A stretch of 64,000 bases of DNA from Amoebidium appalachense (Eukaryota > Ichthyosporea). Of the stretch, positions 23,385-34,775 are shown piece after piece. A program made the position numbers and the translations under genes. The notes below the pieces were generated by a model. That model saw nothing but the letters and a program-made list of their open reading frames with translations. It was not told where the DNA came from and did not search any database. The DNA is taken from assembly GCA_963693365.1 (NCBI GenBank), contig CAVNZM010000009.1, forward strand, positions 7,006,001 to 7,070,000, in the 5' to 3' direction. The first letter of the stretch is position 1. Every line of letters begins with the position of its first letter.

Positions 23385-25642
23385 ATGGCGGGAACACAGT
23401 TGCAGAGCGCTCTTGACCTCGCGAGGCAGTTGAAGACAGAGTGGGCCAAGGCCTCTCCCGACCTGCAGAAATGTGGGCAGCTGTTGAAGCAGCTCAAGGT
23501 AAAGCTGGCAAGGATGTGGTTTGGTTGATGAAGCTTTATTTAGATCTGTGCGAGTCCTACGTTTCTGCTTGGGATGTAAGGCACTCCGTGGGTGATTTGG
23601 ATACCTGCTGAGATGACGAAGGTAGTAAGTTGAGAGATTTGTGGCAAATAGAAAGTGCAAGGAAGGCTGCATGGTAGGAGACGGCAAGGAATTTTCAGGG
23701 GCGAGGGGCATGTCCGGTTCCAAATGAGTGGAAATACAGCAAGAGTTCTGTTCCTATGGTCTTCGTTTGTTTTCACTCTAGCCAGACTTACAGTTGGTGG
23801 CTGGCTTGGGCTTTTGTTAGTGGAGGAAAGGTCGCTCTTCGGATCTTGTGGTGGAAAAGGAAGAGCTGTGTGCTGATGTGTTCCTTTTTTTTCTGCTCTT
23901 TGGAGGGGCTGGGGGTGGAGGGGAGGGGAGGGGGGGTATGAGGGTGGAACCATCACCACAAACACCAACTCTCCGTCATGCTCTCTCTGCGGGGTGTGCT
24001 TCTCTCTTACAATCCCCTCCCCCTCCCCCTCCCCCCTCCACTCCCTTGCCCTTCCTCCCTTCCACCCTTGTGCCACACCATCCCTTACTCCGCTCTCCCT
24101 TCCTTTCCTGCTTTCCTTCCCTCTCTCCCTCCCTCCCCCCCCATCTCCCTCCCTCTCCCTCCCTCCCTCCCTCCCTCCCTCCCTACCTACCTACCTGTCT
24201 ACCTACCTACCTATTGCCCCCTTCCTCCCTCCCTCACTCACTCCCTCGCTCCCTCCCCCCCCCCCTGCCGCACCCCCATCTCCCTCCCTTCCTCTTTTCC
24301 TCTCTCGCTACCTTGCCCCTCAGCACTCTCGCCATACCCGAAGATTACCTGCCTCGCGTTCTCCTTCTCCAACCCCCCCCTCCCCCCCCATCCCTCCTCC
24401 CTTCCCTTCCCACACACACACACACACACACACACACGGCCACTTTGACAGACACAGACACACCTTTCGTCACTCTCCCCCTCCCCCCCCTCCCCTCTCC
24501 ACTTTTTTTTTGCCCTTTTATTATTTTATTTTTATTTATTTTATTTATTTTTCTGGGGGGGAAGGGGGGGATGGCAGAGACTGCTGTGGTTAGCAGGGAA
24601 GAAAAGTGGGGGGTGGGTAGGTAGGAGCACTTTTGTTCTCATCTGCGTGACAAAGTGTATTGGCGATGGCTGATTCGGCTCATTGCAGATTGCGCTCACG
24701 CACCTGTCGTTCCTCCCCGTCAACGAGAAACCCACACAAGAGGAGGTGCTTCTTGCAAGTAAGGCCGCGTGTATGAATGCTTGTGCACATCAAAGACAAA
24801 GACACACAGACACGGACACCCGCAGGCATGCATAGACCGTTGTGTGCACACCTACACGCGTCGATAAGACATGCGCACAAGAGCGGCCTAGCACGCACAC
24901 GCACGCACGCGCGCACGCACACACATATAAATACATCCACGCACTCGCGCGAGCGGATGCATGTACGCACACACGAGGGCACAAAAACACGTGTATGGAC
25001 ACAAGCACACGAGTCTCCGCACACACACAACAGGCAAGAGCAAACACCACGCCACATGTGTACATACCGAGGAGCAAGGAACGGGTCTCTTTTCTTTCTT
25101 TCTTTCTTTCTTTTTTTCTTGTTTCGAACGTGAGCCTACGCACTGGGTTATCGGCCTGAGGGATGGGAAAGAGAGAAGGGATTGAACGGGGGAAAGGGGG
25201 ATGGAGATGTGTACGTGGGGTGGCGGAGAAGGGTGTGTGGCCTTGGGGGGGTGAGGTGGACTTGCTCCCCTCTCCTGCTGCTCTGCTGCTCTGCTCGATG
25301 CTCATGTTTTCTTGTATTGGGTTTTGGCTTTTTGCTGTCCTCCCCTCCCCCCCCCGGGCCCCCCGCCCCGCCTTTTTCTTTACACCCATCCCCTATACCC
25401 GTCCCTACCTTTTTTCTCCTTTGATCACCTGCCTCCCCTCCCCCCTATAGGTTTTCTCTTCCGTGAGCCTCCCCCTCCCCCCCTTAGCAAAGAGGGGGGG
25501 GGGGGGGGGGAGGGGGTGGAGAAGAGAGAAATAAAGGGATAGAGAGCGTTTTTTTTTTCTTTAAAAAAAAAAAAAGGTCCTTAGCAACGCACAGCACCAA
25601 TAGTGGTGCAAGCACACATGACATGCACCTAATTACGGCACG

Positions 25643-25673
<31 letters not shown>

Positions 25674-25705
25674 AAACACGACATGCACGCACGTGTGTGT
25701 GTGTG

Positions 25706-25763
<58 letters not shown>

Positions 25764-25968
25764 CACGCGCGCGCGCGCGCGAACACGAACACACGAACAC
25801 ACATACACACACACCACTGGATGCACCGGTACCATATCCCACCGTTCGTTTCTCCTTCCATACGAGGTCTATATTTGAGCCTGCTTTTTCACTCTTAGAG
25901 ATGCCAAATTTACGATGTCTTTCTTTCTTTCTTTCTTTCTTTTTTTTTTTTCTTTCTTTTTTTTTTTG

Positions 25969-25999
<31 letters not shown>

Positions 26000-26174
26000 G
26001 GGGGGGGGGGGATGTGGTCGAAAGTGCTTGAAGTTATTGCGTTTCGTTTGTTTGTTTTGCCTGTTGCGATTCAAGATCTACGTTGCTTGGAGGGGTTTTA
26101 TAGGGGGAAATGCATGAGATAGGTGCTTGTTTACCCCTCTCTCGGTGCCAGATTTACCGTGCCTTTTTTTTTGT

Positions 26175-26220
<46 letters not shown>

Positions 26221-26678
26221 AAATAAGGGAAATGCTTGGGATTGGTGTTTTTTTTCCTGTTGCATGCCAAATTGATGCTGGATGGGGGGGATTTACTGGG
26301 GACGTGCATGAGATTGGTGCCTTTTCCGTCTTTTGAGATGTTTTTGTCTATTGAGATGGGAAATTTTACCATGCTTGAGGGGTTTTAGAGGGGACGTGCT
26401 CGAGTTTGGTGCTTTTTCTGCCTATTAAGATGTTTTTTGCCTATCTCGAACCCAAATTTAACATACTTGGGGGGGGTTCTACAGGGGACGTGCTCGAGAT
26501 AGGTGCGCTGTGGAGCATCAAGACGGAGGACGTGCCGTCGTTTGAGCGCTACATGGCCCAGCTCAAGAACTACTACTTCGACCTCGCCTGGTGCGTTTTT
26601 ATTTTTATTTTTTTTTATTTTTTTGGCCCCCCAACCAACTATTACTTTCTGATCTAACTTTATAAATTTGGGTTTTTT

Positions 26679-26710
<32 letters not shown>

Positions 26711-27019
26711 ACACACACACACATACACAAAAAAAACGTCGGGGGGGATGGGGGGGTGGAGGAGGGGGGGAGGGGAGGAGGGAAGAGGCAAGAAGGCTAA
26801 AAGAGGGGTTGAGCGAAGAGGTGGGGAACTGGAAATGAGGTTGTACGAATGTGTGGAGAATTCAGGTTCTGCTTTTATTCATGTTATTTTTTTGTTTTGT
26901 TTTTTATTGTTTTTTTTCTGGGTCTAGTGTTTTGTCTTCTTTTTTTTCCTTTTTTTTTTTTTTTTTTTTTTTAATATGTTTTTTTTTTTGGGTTGGGTGG
27001 GTGTGTGTGTGTGTGTAGT

Positions 27020-27057
<38 letters not shown>

Positions 27058-28417
27058 GTAAAGGAAGGAAGAGGGAGGAGGGGGGTGAGAGGGCGGAGGG
27101 GTGTGAATCTGAGCCAACACGTTTGGCTTGTGGCTTCAGGTCAACGCTGCCTGAAAGTGAGCACCGGTCTGAGCTGCTTGGGCTCAACCTGCTGCGGCTG
27201 CTGGCCCAAAACCACATCCCTGACTTCCACACAGAGGTAGGCGGTGCAAGAAGTACATACACATGCACGTGCACACACACACATATGCACACACATGCAA
27301 ACACACTCGAACACACACAGGTGAACACACACACGGACGCACACGCGGATGCACATACACACGTGCGTGTGCACGCACTGGCCCACATGCACGTGTGTGT
27401 GCGCACATACACTCGCACACATTCACACAAACATGCACACGCACAAACATGTGCGTGCACACACACACACACACACACACATACACCAACATGTGTGCAT
27501 GCACACACACACTCTCTCTCTCCCTCTCTCTCTCTCTCTCCTTCTTCAGTTCTCTCTCCCCCCCTCTCCCTCTCCTCCTTCTCTCATGCTTTGTGCCAAC
27601 AACTCACGTACACAAATAGAGTCTGCCTGTATGGTGGTTACTCGCGTGTGTTCGCGCGTGCACGATTAACCATGTGCGCGCGTGCCCGTGCGTGCGTGCG
27701 TGCGTGCGTGCGTGTGTGCGTGCGTGCGTGTTCCCACAACTCCAAATTAATTGATAGTCTGTACTTCATAGACTAAAATACATTCGAACCCCTCTGTTGC
27801 TCACCCTCTCCCCTCACTCCCCCCCCCCCTCCCCCCTCCAAATGTATACTCCTTGCTCTGTACAACACCCCTCCCCCCTCCCCCCTCCCCCCCTCTTCGT
27901 ATATACGCGTGAAACTCAGACGCAAATGATGACTTGGGCCCTCCCTGAGGATGGGCTCTGCTTATGACGCATACTGTGCACATGGCTATGTTGCATACTT
28001 GAATGTTTGCCTTTGCATGTGTCCTTCGTGTATGCGTACTTCGTACCGTGTTCCGCATTCAAACCCCCCCTCTTCCCCAGCCGGTCGTACCCATTATACT
28101 CTCCATTCCCACCCACCCACTTCCGTGCAGATTGGCTCTGTGCATGTTGCATACTCTGTTGGGATGTTCATGTGGGATTGAAAGTGTATCATGCATGTTT
28201 CTCGCGGTTTGTGACTAATAATATTAGGCTGTTGTGCTGGCTCCGTAACAGGCTCATAACCATTCCTCCACTGACACACACATACACATATTTTACGCTA
28301 CCTCCCCCCCCCCCCCCCCTCCCCCTCCCCCCCCTTTCCCCCTTCCCCCTCCCACGCATAAACACACCTACGCTTTGCACATTTTATCTCCCCCCCCCCC
28401 CCCCTCCCCCCCTTCTC

Positions 28418-28448
<31 letters not shown>

Positions 28449-30100
28449 GCACACACACACACACACACGCACACACACACACATGCACACACTCCCTCTC
28501 CCCTCCCCCCCCTCACAGCACCCTACCCCACGCACCCACCCGCCCAAGCCACAGACACTGCCCCCTCCCCCCTCCCCCCTCCCTCTCCCATTCCCCCCCT
28601 CCCCCTCATCCCTCCTCCTCTCCCGTCCCCCTCCCTCCTTCCCCCTTCCCTCTCCCTCCCCCCCCCCCCCTCTCCCCCCTCCCTCCCCTCTTCCCCCTGC
28701 CCGACTCCCCTCCTCCTCCCCCCCTCCTCCTACACAAACACACACACACCACCCACACACACACACACGTACACGTACAAACACCTTCCCCCCCCCCCCC
28801 CACACACACACACACCCCAAGTACACCTACGTACCCCTCCCCCCCCCCCCCCCCCCCCCCCCCCCACCCACCCACACACACAAACACACACACACACATT
28901 TCTAGCTTGAGCTTCTGCCCACGTCCAGCCTCAGCCACCCGCACATAGCGTACCCGATGAAGCTTGAGCAGTATCTTATTGAGGGCAGCTACAATAAGAT
29001 CCTTCATGCTAGGGCCGGCTGCCCGGCTGAGAGCTATCTCTTCTTCATCAATATCCTCTCCGATACCGTAAGGTATGCATTGACACCCCCCTGAGGATGG
29101 GTTCTGCTCATTATGCATACTCTTTATGTATGGCTTGCATTCTGCATCGTGTTATCCTTTTGTTCTTGTGTACTTCGTACTTCATAACGCATTCAAACCC
29201 CCCCCCCCCCCTCCCCCCCGCCTGGCAGCACACCCACCTATGTTCAAGTGAAACAGTATCTGAGTTGGGTTTCGTTGACGAGGGTGAATGGGTCGAAACT
29301 CGGGTACTGTGGATGACGTGGGCCCCCCCTGAGGATGGGCTGTGCTTATTATTTAACTTTTTTATGTGTGGTTTGTACTCTGCGTCGTGTTATCCGTTTG
29401 TTCTTGTGTACTTCGTACTGAATGACGCATTCAAACCCCCCGGCTCTCCCCCCTCTCTCTTCCTCCCCGGGGGGTCCTCGGGTGGCCCTCAACTACTTCT
29501 CTTGTGAACGTTCATTCCCGGACTTCGACGGAAAACCCTGCTAGATGTGGTTAATGAGGAGTGTTCGGGATGTTTAATTTTTTACAATGGCGATTTTCAA
29601 TCACAAGTGGTAGGGGAGGGTTATTGGGGAGCGCAGTTCACTGATGAAAAGGGTTTCAGTCACTCTTGGATGGGTTTTTGGTCGCCGATGAAATGGGTTT
29701 TTAGTCACTGCCCCTACGGGAAAGGGGGGGGGGAAGGGGGAGACTGGAGTTATGAACTGATTGAAGGGGGGGGGGGGGGGGGGGGGGGGGGGGGTCATTT
29801 TTGTGCTGTTGGGGGTGGTGTGGTAGGGGGGAGGGGAGGGGGGGGGGGGGGCTAGAAGGGGTAATTAGCCACTGATGGAGGGGAGGGGGGTTAGTCATTG
29901 AAGGAGGGGGGTTTTTGTCGCTGATGGGAAGGGGGGGGGGGGGGTTTACCAGAGAGGAGATTGGTGTGTGCTGTGAGAAGGCCTACGACAACATCCCCGT
30001 GAGTGAGCTGCGCAAGATTCTATTTTTGGAAAAGGACGAGGATGCAATGAAGATTGCTCAGAAGGTGTGTGGGTGGCTGCGTGGCTGCGTGTGGATTTTT

Positions 30101-30131
<31 letters not shown>

Positions 30132-30148
30132 GGGGGGGAGGGGGGAAA

Positions 30149-30179
<31 letters not shown>

Positions 30180-30452
30180 TGGGTGTGTGTGTGTTGGGGG
30201 GGGGGGGGGGGAGATTGAGTGGGGGTGGGTGGGTGGGGGGGTTTGGGGGGGAGGGGGAGAGGGGGTGTTTGTGAGAGAGGGGGGGGGGGGGGGGGGGGGG
30301 GGAGAGGGGGCAGGCGTGTCCTTTTTTTGTTTTGTTTTGCTTGTATTTGAACCTCCTCGGTGTAGCCGAGCATACTCCTGCTTTCTCTTTCTGACCCCCT
30401 CTGTCCGACCATGTTAGAAGTTGTTGTACTGACAACCTGCTTCCCCCTCCCT

Positions 30453-30520
<68 letters not shown>

Positions 30521-30867
30521 ACCCCCTCCCCGCCCCCCGCCCACACACACACACACACACATCCCCTCCTTTCTGCCTTTACGTCTTTTCTGCAGCCCGC
30601 GCACACGGACACATACAAATACACACACGCCAGCACACGAACACGAACACACACACACACACACACACACATACTCACACACACTCACACACACACGTAC
30701 ACGTACACACACACGTACATACACACTTACGCACACAGAGGGGCTGGAAGATGTCCGGGGGCGCCTTCCAGTTCACGGCACCCCCTAAGGCCACCAACGA
30801 GATTCCTGCGGCCAAACTGATTGCACAGACCATGAGCTATGCACGTGAACTCGAAAAGATCGTGTAA
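23385..30867 (+). CDS. PSMD8: 26S proteasome non-ATPase regulatory subunit 8 (RPN12)
   Basis: Seven exons, 23385-23498, 24689-24758, 26485-26590, 27140-27236, 28906-29072, 29953-30064 and 30739-30867, give a 795-bp reading frame (264 residues, close to the conserved length of RPN12). RPN12 is a PCI-domain subunit of the 19S lid. Diagnostic stretches match the human protein: [66 protein letters not shown], and the end [10 protein letters not shown]. All junctions are GT-AG; exon 5 must use the GTATGC donor, which restores DTVREEIG. Introns are 549-1726 bp. Intron 2 contains repeated copies of the exon 3 start, and introns 4 and 5 contain SINE-like copies in sense. Nothing suggests inactivation. 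Confidence 0.97.
25881..26477 (+). repeat. Ladder of degenerate copies of the PSMD8 exon 3 acceptor and start
   Basis: The genuine junction (26478-26508: TTCTACAG then GGGACGTGCTCGAGATAGGT) is preceded in the intron by copies at 26095-26125, 26221-26247, 26291-26320 and 26382-26412, plus an outermost remnant of the intronic part near 25881-25916. Spacing is about 70-125 bp. The intronic flank (a T-rich stretch, then CCAAATTTA-CATGCTT) is repeated too, so whole junction-spanning units were duplicated. Two copies keep an AG where the acceptor would be (TTATAG, TTAGAG). Confidence 0.9.
27897..28074 (+). mobile_element. SINE-like element, subfamily A, in PSMD8 intron 4
   Basis: It has GAAACTCAGACGC, CCTCCCTGAGGATGGGCTC, a small internal deletion, GCGTACTTCGTAC and GTTCCGCATTCAAA followed by C-run. 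It is in sense to PSMD8. Confidence 0.85.
29087..29440 (+). mobile_element. Two SINE-like copies, subfamily B, in PSMD8 intron 5
   Basis: 29087-29208 (3' half, ending CGCATTCAAA + poly(C)) and 29238-29440 (with GAAACAGTATCTGAGTTGGG, GGTCGAAACTC, the core and GTGTACTTCGTAC). The first begins only about 14 nt after the exon 5 donor. Both are in sense. Confidence 0.85.
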
Positions 30868-30923
30868 ACCCCCCCCCCCCCCCCCGAAAAGTAGGGGGAA
30901 AAGAGAGAAAAAGGAATAATGGT

Positions 30924-30929
30924 AATAAA
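30924..30929 (+). promoter_or_regulatory. Candidate PSMD8 poly(A) signal
   Basis: AATAAA lies 57 nt after the PSMD8 stop codon. Confidence 0.6.
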
Positions 30930-31053
30930 AGTTTTTTGTATCAAAAGATCGAAACGTTAGTGAAGAAAGGGGCCCCGTCCTTTCCCCTCCCCTTCCCCTG
31001 CTTCCCTTTCCCCCACTTCACGCTCATGTGCACACACACACACACACGCACAC

Positions 31054-31137
<84 letters not shown>

Positions 31138-31283
31138 AGCAAAGCTGTTAGAGCACACAGAACCACACCAACACCACTAATATCAGTTGACGATACCGGT
31201 GTGACGCCGTCCGTGACTAATTAGCACATGAACCCCGCTTCACGCTTTAAGATTTTGTCACGTTGGAACAGTTGCTTTATGGG

Positions 31284-31325
<42 letters not shown>

Positions 31326-31450
31326 CGTGTGTATGTGTGTATGTGTGTGTGTGTACGCACCTGTGGACAGTTGTCACTACCACTGGCGGCACGGTGTGTG
31401 CGCACCACACACATGCACACGTGTGTGTGTATGTACATGTGTGTGTGTGT

Positions 31451-31482
<32 letters not shown>

Positions 31483-31950
31483 GGACGGCGGATCTCGAGG
31501 GTCTCAGGGCGTGAGCCTGGCCGGGAACCGAGCAAAGGAGGGAAAGAAATCGATGAAATATAGAGAGGGACTCACACAGAGAATGTAAGAGAGAAAGGAT
31601 AAATAGCTATAGAGAGAGAGAGAGAGGGAGAGGGAGGCCGCGGGGAGGGAGGGGAGGGCGGGTGGGAAGAGGGAGAGACAGAGAGAGAGAGAGAGTGTGT
31701 GTGTGTGTGTGTGTGTGTGTGAGAAAGAGTGAGTGAAAAAGAAAGAGAGAGCTGCTAGCCTCGATGCGAAATATCATAGGCTTTCAGAGCGAGGGCCTGT
31801 GTGTGAGAGAGAGAGAGAGGGGGGAGAGAGAGAGAGCAGAGAGAGAGAGAGAGGGAGGGAGTGAGAGGAGGAGAGGGAGTCAAGGAGGGAGGGGAAGATG
31901 GATGGAGGGTGAGATCCGGGGGAAAGAGTGTGTGTTTTGTGTGTGTGTGT

Positions 31951-31983
<33 letters not shown>

Positions 31984-32772
31984 CTGTAAATTAGCCTGTA
32001 ATGAGGTACCTAGGCACGTGCATAATGTATCGGCACGTACGCATATGATATCGGTGTATGATCAACAGACAGAAGAAAACAAGCCTCTAGATGTGTGGAG
32101 GAATTTTTGAAATATTTGAAATCAAGTGCAGGGAGCCAATAGTTGTGACCCCATGAAACGGCCTTCGTGATTGGTTCGTTATCAATTTGCCCACTGGCCT
32201 TGGCCCTTGGGAAGTTGGAGCCTTGTAGGCTAAGTTTGAGTTTGAAAGGCCTGAAACTCACTTTTCGTACTTTTTTACTCGTGCAACTATACTATATCTA
32301 TCTGATAGGGCTTTAGCCCATTTGTTATAACTTTTTGCTGCTTTCTACTATTCAGAACTCTTGATAACTTGCACTGGACACCGAACGGCGATGTACGTGT
32401 GCGTTCCTAGGATTTGATTGGTAGATTAAAAAATCTTCTATTCCAGCCCGCCACCAGTCCCGCCACCACGGCCCCAAGGGTTGGGGCGTTGCAATAGGGG
32501 ACTTGGCCAACGCTTTTAACCAAAAGCAAGCCCTCGCATGGATATAATTTATCTAAAATTAACCGCCATTTCAATATACTATAAGTGCTTTTCTCACATT
32601 ATTATTTTGAGGTTAGGAAAAAAAAGGAAAGAGATAGTCTATTCCGCTCCTGGAATGCGGGCAGACGAGCTCATAGACCCGGCAAATCGCCGCTCGGCAA
32701 ATCCGATCGGCTCTTCGTTTTGATTGGCTCGATCGTTTTATGGCGCTGACTCATTGAGCCACTCCTGAGAAG
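30930..32772. other. Spacer between PSMD8 and POT gene 1
   Basis: (CA)n at 31050-31128, (TG)n at 31287-31322, a G-run at 31450-31480, (GA)-rich purine sequence at 31605-31900, a G-run at 31950-31982, then unique AT-rich sequence from 32000. TGATTGG occurs at 32168, 32415 and 32721. No gene is recognised. Confidence 0.6.
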
Positions 32773-32779
32773 TATAAAA
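32773..32779 (+). promoter_or_regulatory. TATA box of POT gene 1
   Basis: TATAAAA lies 150 nt before the ATG at 32929, with a TGATTGG (reverse CCAAT) about 50 nt further upstream. Initiation would fall near 32800-32810, leaving a 5' UTR of about 120 nt. Confidence 0.6.
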
Positions 32780-32928
32780 CCAGGTTCCCATAAACTTTCT
32801 CCATCATTTTTGCGCGGTGGCGACACAGTGTACTACGCATACGCCCACACGATCAGACCGCAGCGAAGCAAACGACGAAGGATTGGTGTTTCTGTGTGTC
32901 CAAAGGACGTTAAAAGACGAAAGAAAAC

Positions 32929-34695
32929 ATGGGGAACAAGCTTTGGACAGTATGCATCTTCATCCTTGTGGTGGAGATGATGGAAAGACTCACCTACTAC
33001 ACATTCAGTGGGTCCCAACGCACCCACCTTGCAAAGTGGTTCCCTTCGGCCCAAGCAATCTCTATCAACTCTGCATTTACTGTACTTTCCTACTTCACAC
33101 CCATCGTCGGAGGGTGGCTTGCAGACGCAAAGTTTGGACGCTTTAAAACCATTGTTGGGTTTGTTATCATCTACTGTATCGGTGTGACTCTCTCCTCCAT
33201 CTCCGCCTATCCCTCCATAGACAGCAAAGAAATGTACCTTATCGGTGTGTTTGCGTTTGTTGCCGTGGGCTCCGGAGGTATCAAGCCAAACATCAGTTCC
33301 TTCGGTGGTGACCAGTACGACACGTCAGACCCCGAGGAGGCTAGACAACAAGAACAATTCTTCTCCTACTTCTACATGATGGTGAACGCCGGTGCGGCCG
33401 TCTCCTTTGGCTACCTCGTTACCCTTGCCACCTCCGGCCAGGAACCCGCTATCCCACAGGAATACGGGTACTTTTCTGCGTACATGATCGCTGCCGTGTG
33501 TATGTTTATCGCTCTTGTGATTTTCATCGCTGGCTCAAGCCGCTACATCAAAAAGGCACCTGGCGGGGACTCTCTCCGCGGCGGCATGTATTACGTTTGG
33601 GAGTCGGCAAAGAGAAACACCCGCGGAAAAATCGCGCTTTTCGGGTGGATAGTTGCCGTTGTTTTCCTCGTTTTTGCCATCGCGACCGCGTTCATCGCCA
33701 AAGCAGACGCCATTTCCTACGCTTCTCTTGCGCTCGCTTTCTCCGCTGTTTCTTGCCTCGTTTTTGCCCACGCCGACAACAGTTTTATGGACGGAATTCC
33801 AGACCACCCCGAGGGGCTTCTATCCCTACAGGAGGCCCAGGATTTTTTGGCTATCGTCCCTACAATTCTGGTCACCAACGTGTGTTTTATGATCGTTTAC
33901 AACATGATGGCCGGCCCATTTGTCGTGCAGTCGTGCCAAATGAACCTTAAAATCGGCGGCTCCCAGCTCAACGGCGCTTTCCTTAACCTCGGAGACTGTC
34001 TCGCCATCGTCATTTTCACGCCAATTCTCGAACAATTCGTTTTCCCTTTCGTTGCAAGGATTAAGGGCTCCGCCGTCACGCGCAACCAAAAACTAATTTC
34101 TGGGTTTTTGGTCGCGGCTACGTCTATGGCTGTCGCAACGGGAATTGAATTTGCACGGAAAAGCGCACCGATATTCGATATCGCCGCCGACCCGAACAAC
34201 ATTTCCAACTGTGCCGGTGACCCGCTTCGCAACCCCATCCCTATGAGCGACATCACTGCTTTCGTTATGTTTATCCCCTTTGCGTTGGTTGGGATTGCCG
34301 AAATTCTTATAAACCCCCTCATGATCTACTTCAGTTACGATCAGGTTCCCCCCCGCGCCCGCTCTCTCGCACAGGCGTTTAACGTTCTTTCTTCCGGTGC
34401 GCTTTCTAGCGGGTTTACGTCGTGTCTAACACGTGTTTTGGGACCTTATCTAGGTGCGGGCGACGATTTGAACAACGGCGGAAAGGTGGAGATTTTTTAC
34501 TATCTCGGATTTGCGATTTCTTTAATCGGAATTCCGATGGTTCTGTTGGTTAGCCGCAGCTTTAAACAAAAGGACTTTACTACTTACTATAGCGCACCGG
34601 CGTCGCCTGCTATTATGGATGGTTTGGCTGAATCGTCCATGTCGAAGAAGGAGCCGCTGTCTCTGCCCGAAGGGAATAATGTGTCTGATTGCTGA
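32929..34695 (+). CDS. POT/PTR2-family (SLC15-type) proton-coupled transporter, gene 1
   Basis: A single uninterrupted frame of 588 residues, typical for this 12-helix major-facilitator family, which imports di/tripeptides (or nitrate in plants) with protons. Family signatures in order: ExxER-xYY at residues 16-24 (EMMERLTYY, Leu in place of the usual Phe), GGWLADAKFGRFKT at 61-74, GSGGIKPNISSFGGDQYD at 114-131, FYMMVNAG at 148-155 and VPPRARS near residue 475. A good start context (AAAACATGGGG) and an upstream TATA box support this ATG. The substrate cannot be read from sequence. Its intronless state contrasts with the intron-dense neighbours. A close paralogue lies at 41771-43519 in convergent orientation. 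Confidence 0.97.
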   Translation: MGNKLWTVCIFILVVEMMERLTYYTFSGSQRTHLAKWFPSAQAISINSAFTVLSYFTPIVGGWLADAKFGRFKTIVGFVIIYCIGVTLSSISAYPSIDSKEMYLIGVFAFVAVGSGGIKPNISSFGGDQYDTSDPEEARQQEQFFSYFYMMVNAGAAVSFGYLVTLATSGQEPAIPQEYGYFSAYMIAAVCMFIALVIFIAGSSRYIKKAPGGDSLRGGMYYVWESAKRNTRGKIALFGWIVAVVFLVFAIATAFIAKADAISYASLALAFSAVSCLVFAHADNSFMDGIPDHPEGLLSLQEAQDFLAIVPTILVTNVCFMIVYNMMAGPFVVQSCQMNLKIGGSQLNGAFLNLGDCLAIVIFTPILEQFVFPFVARIKGSAVTRNQKLISGFLVAATSMAVATGIEFARKSAPIFDIAADPNNISNCAGDPLRNPIPMSDITAFVMFIPFALVGIAEILINPLMIYFSYDQVPPRARSLAQAFNVLSSGALSSGFTSCLTRVLGPYLGAGDDLNNGGKVEIFYYLGFAISLIGIPMVLLVSRSFKQKDFTTYYSAPASPAIMDGLAESSMSKKEPLSLPEGNNVSDC

Positions 34696-34709
34696 AAAGA
34701 AAAACTTTC

Positions 34710-34775
34710 ACTGTTACTGGATATATAAGGAAAGATTTAAAAATTTACACTGGATATATAAGGTATGATTTAAAA
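34710..34775 (+). repeat. Short direct repeat in the POT gene 1 3' flank
   Basis: ACTGGATATATAAGG-A-GATTTAAAAA occurs twice, 35 bp apart, just after the stop codon. No AATAAA is near; the first on this strand is near 35055. Confidence 0.7.

Noticed and set aside
33498-33950. Alternative frames inside the two POT genes
   Set aside because: They are shadows of strongly conserved transporter frames.
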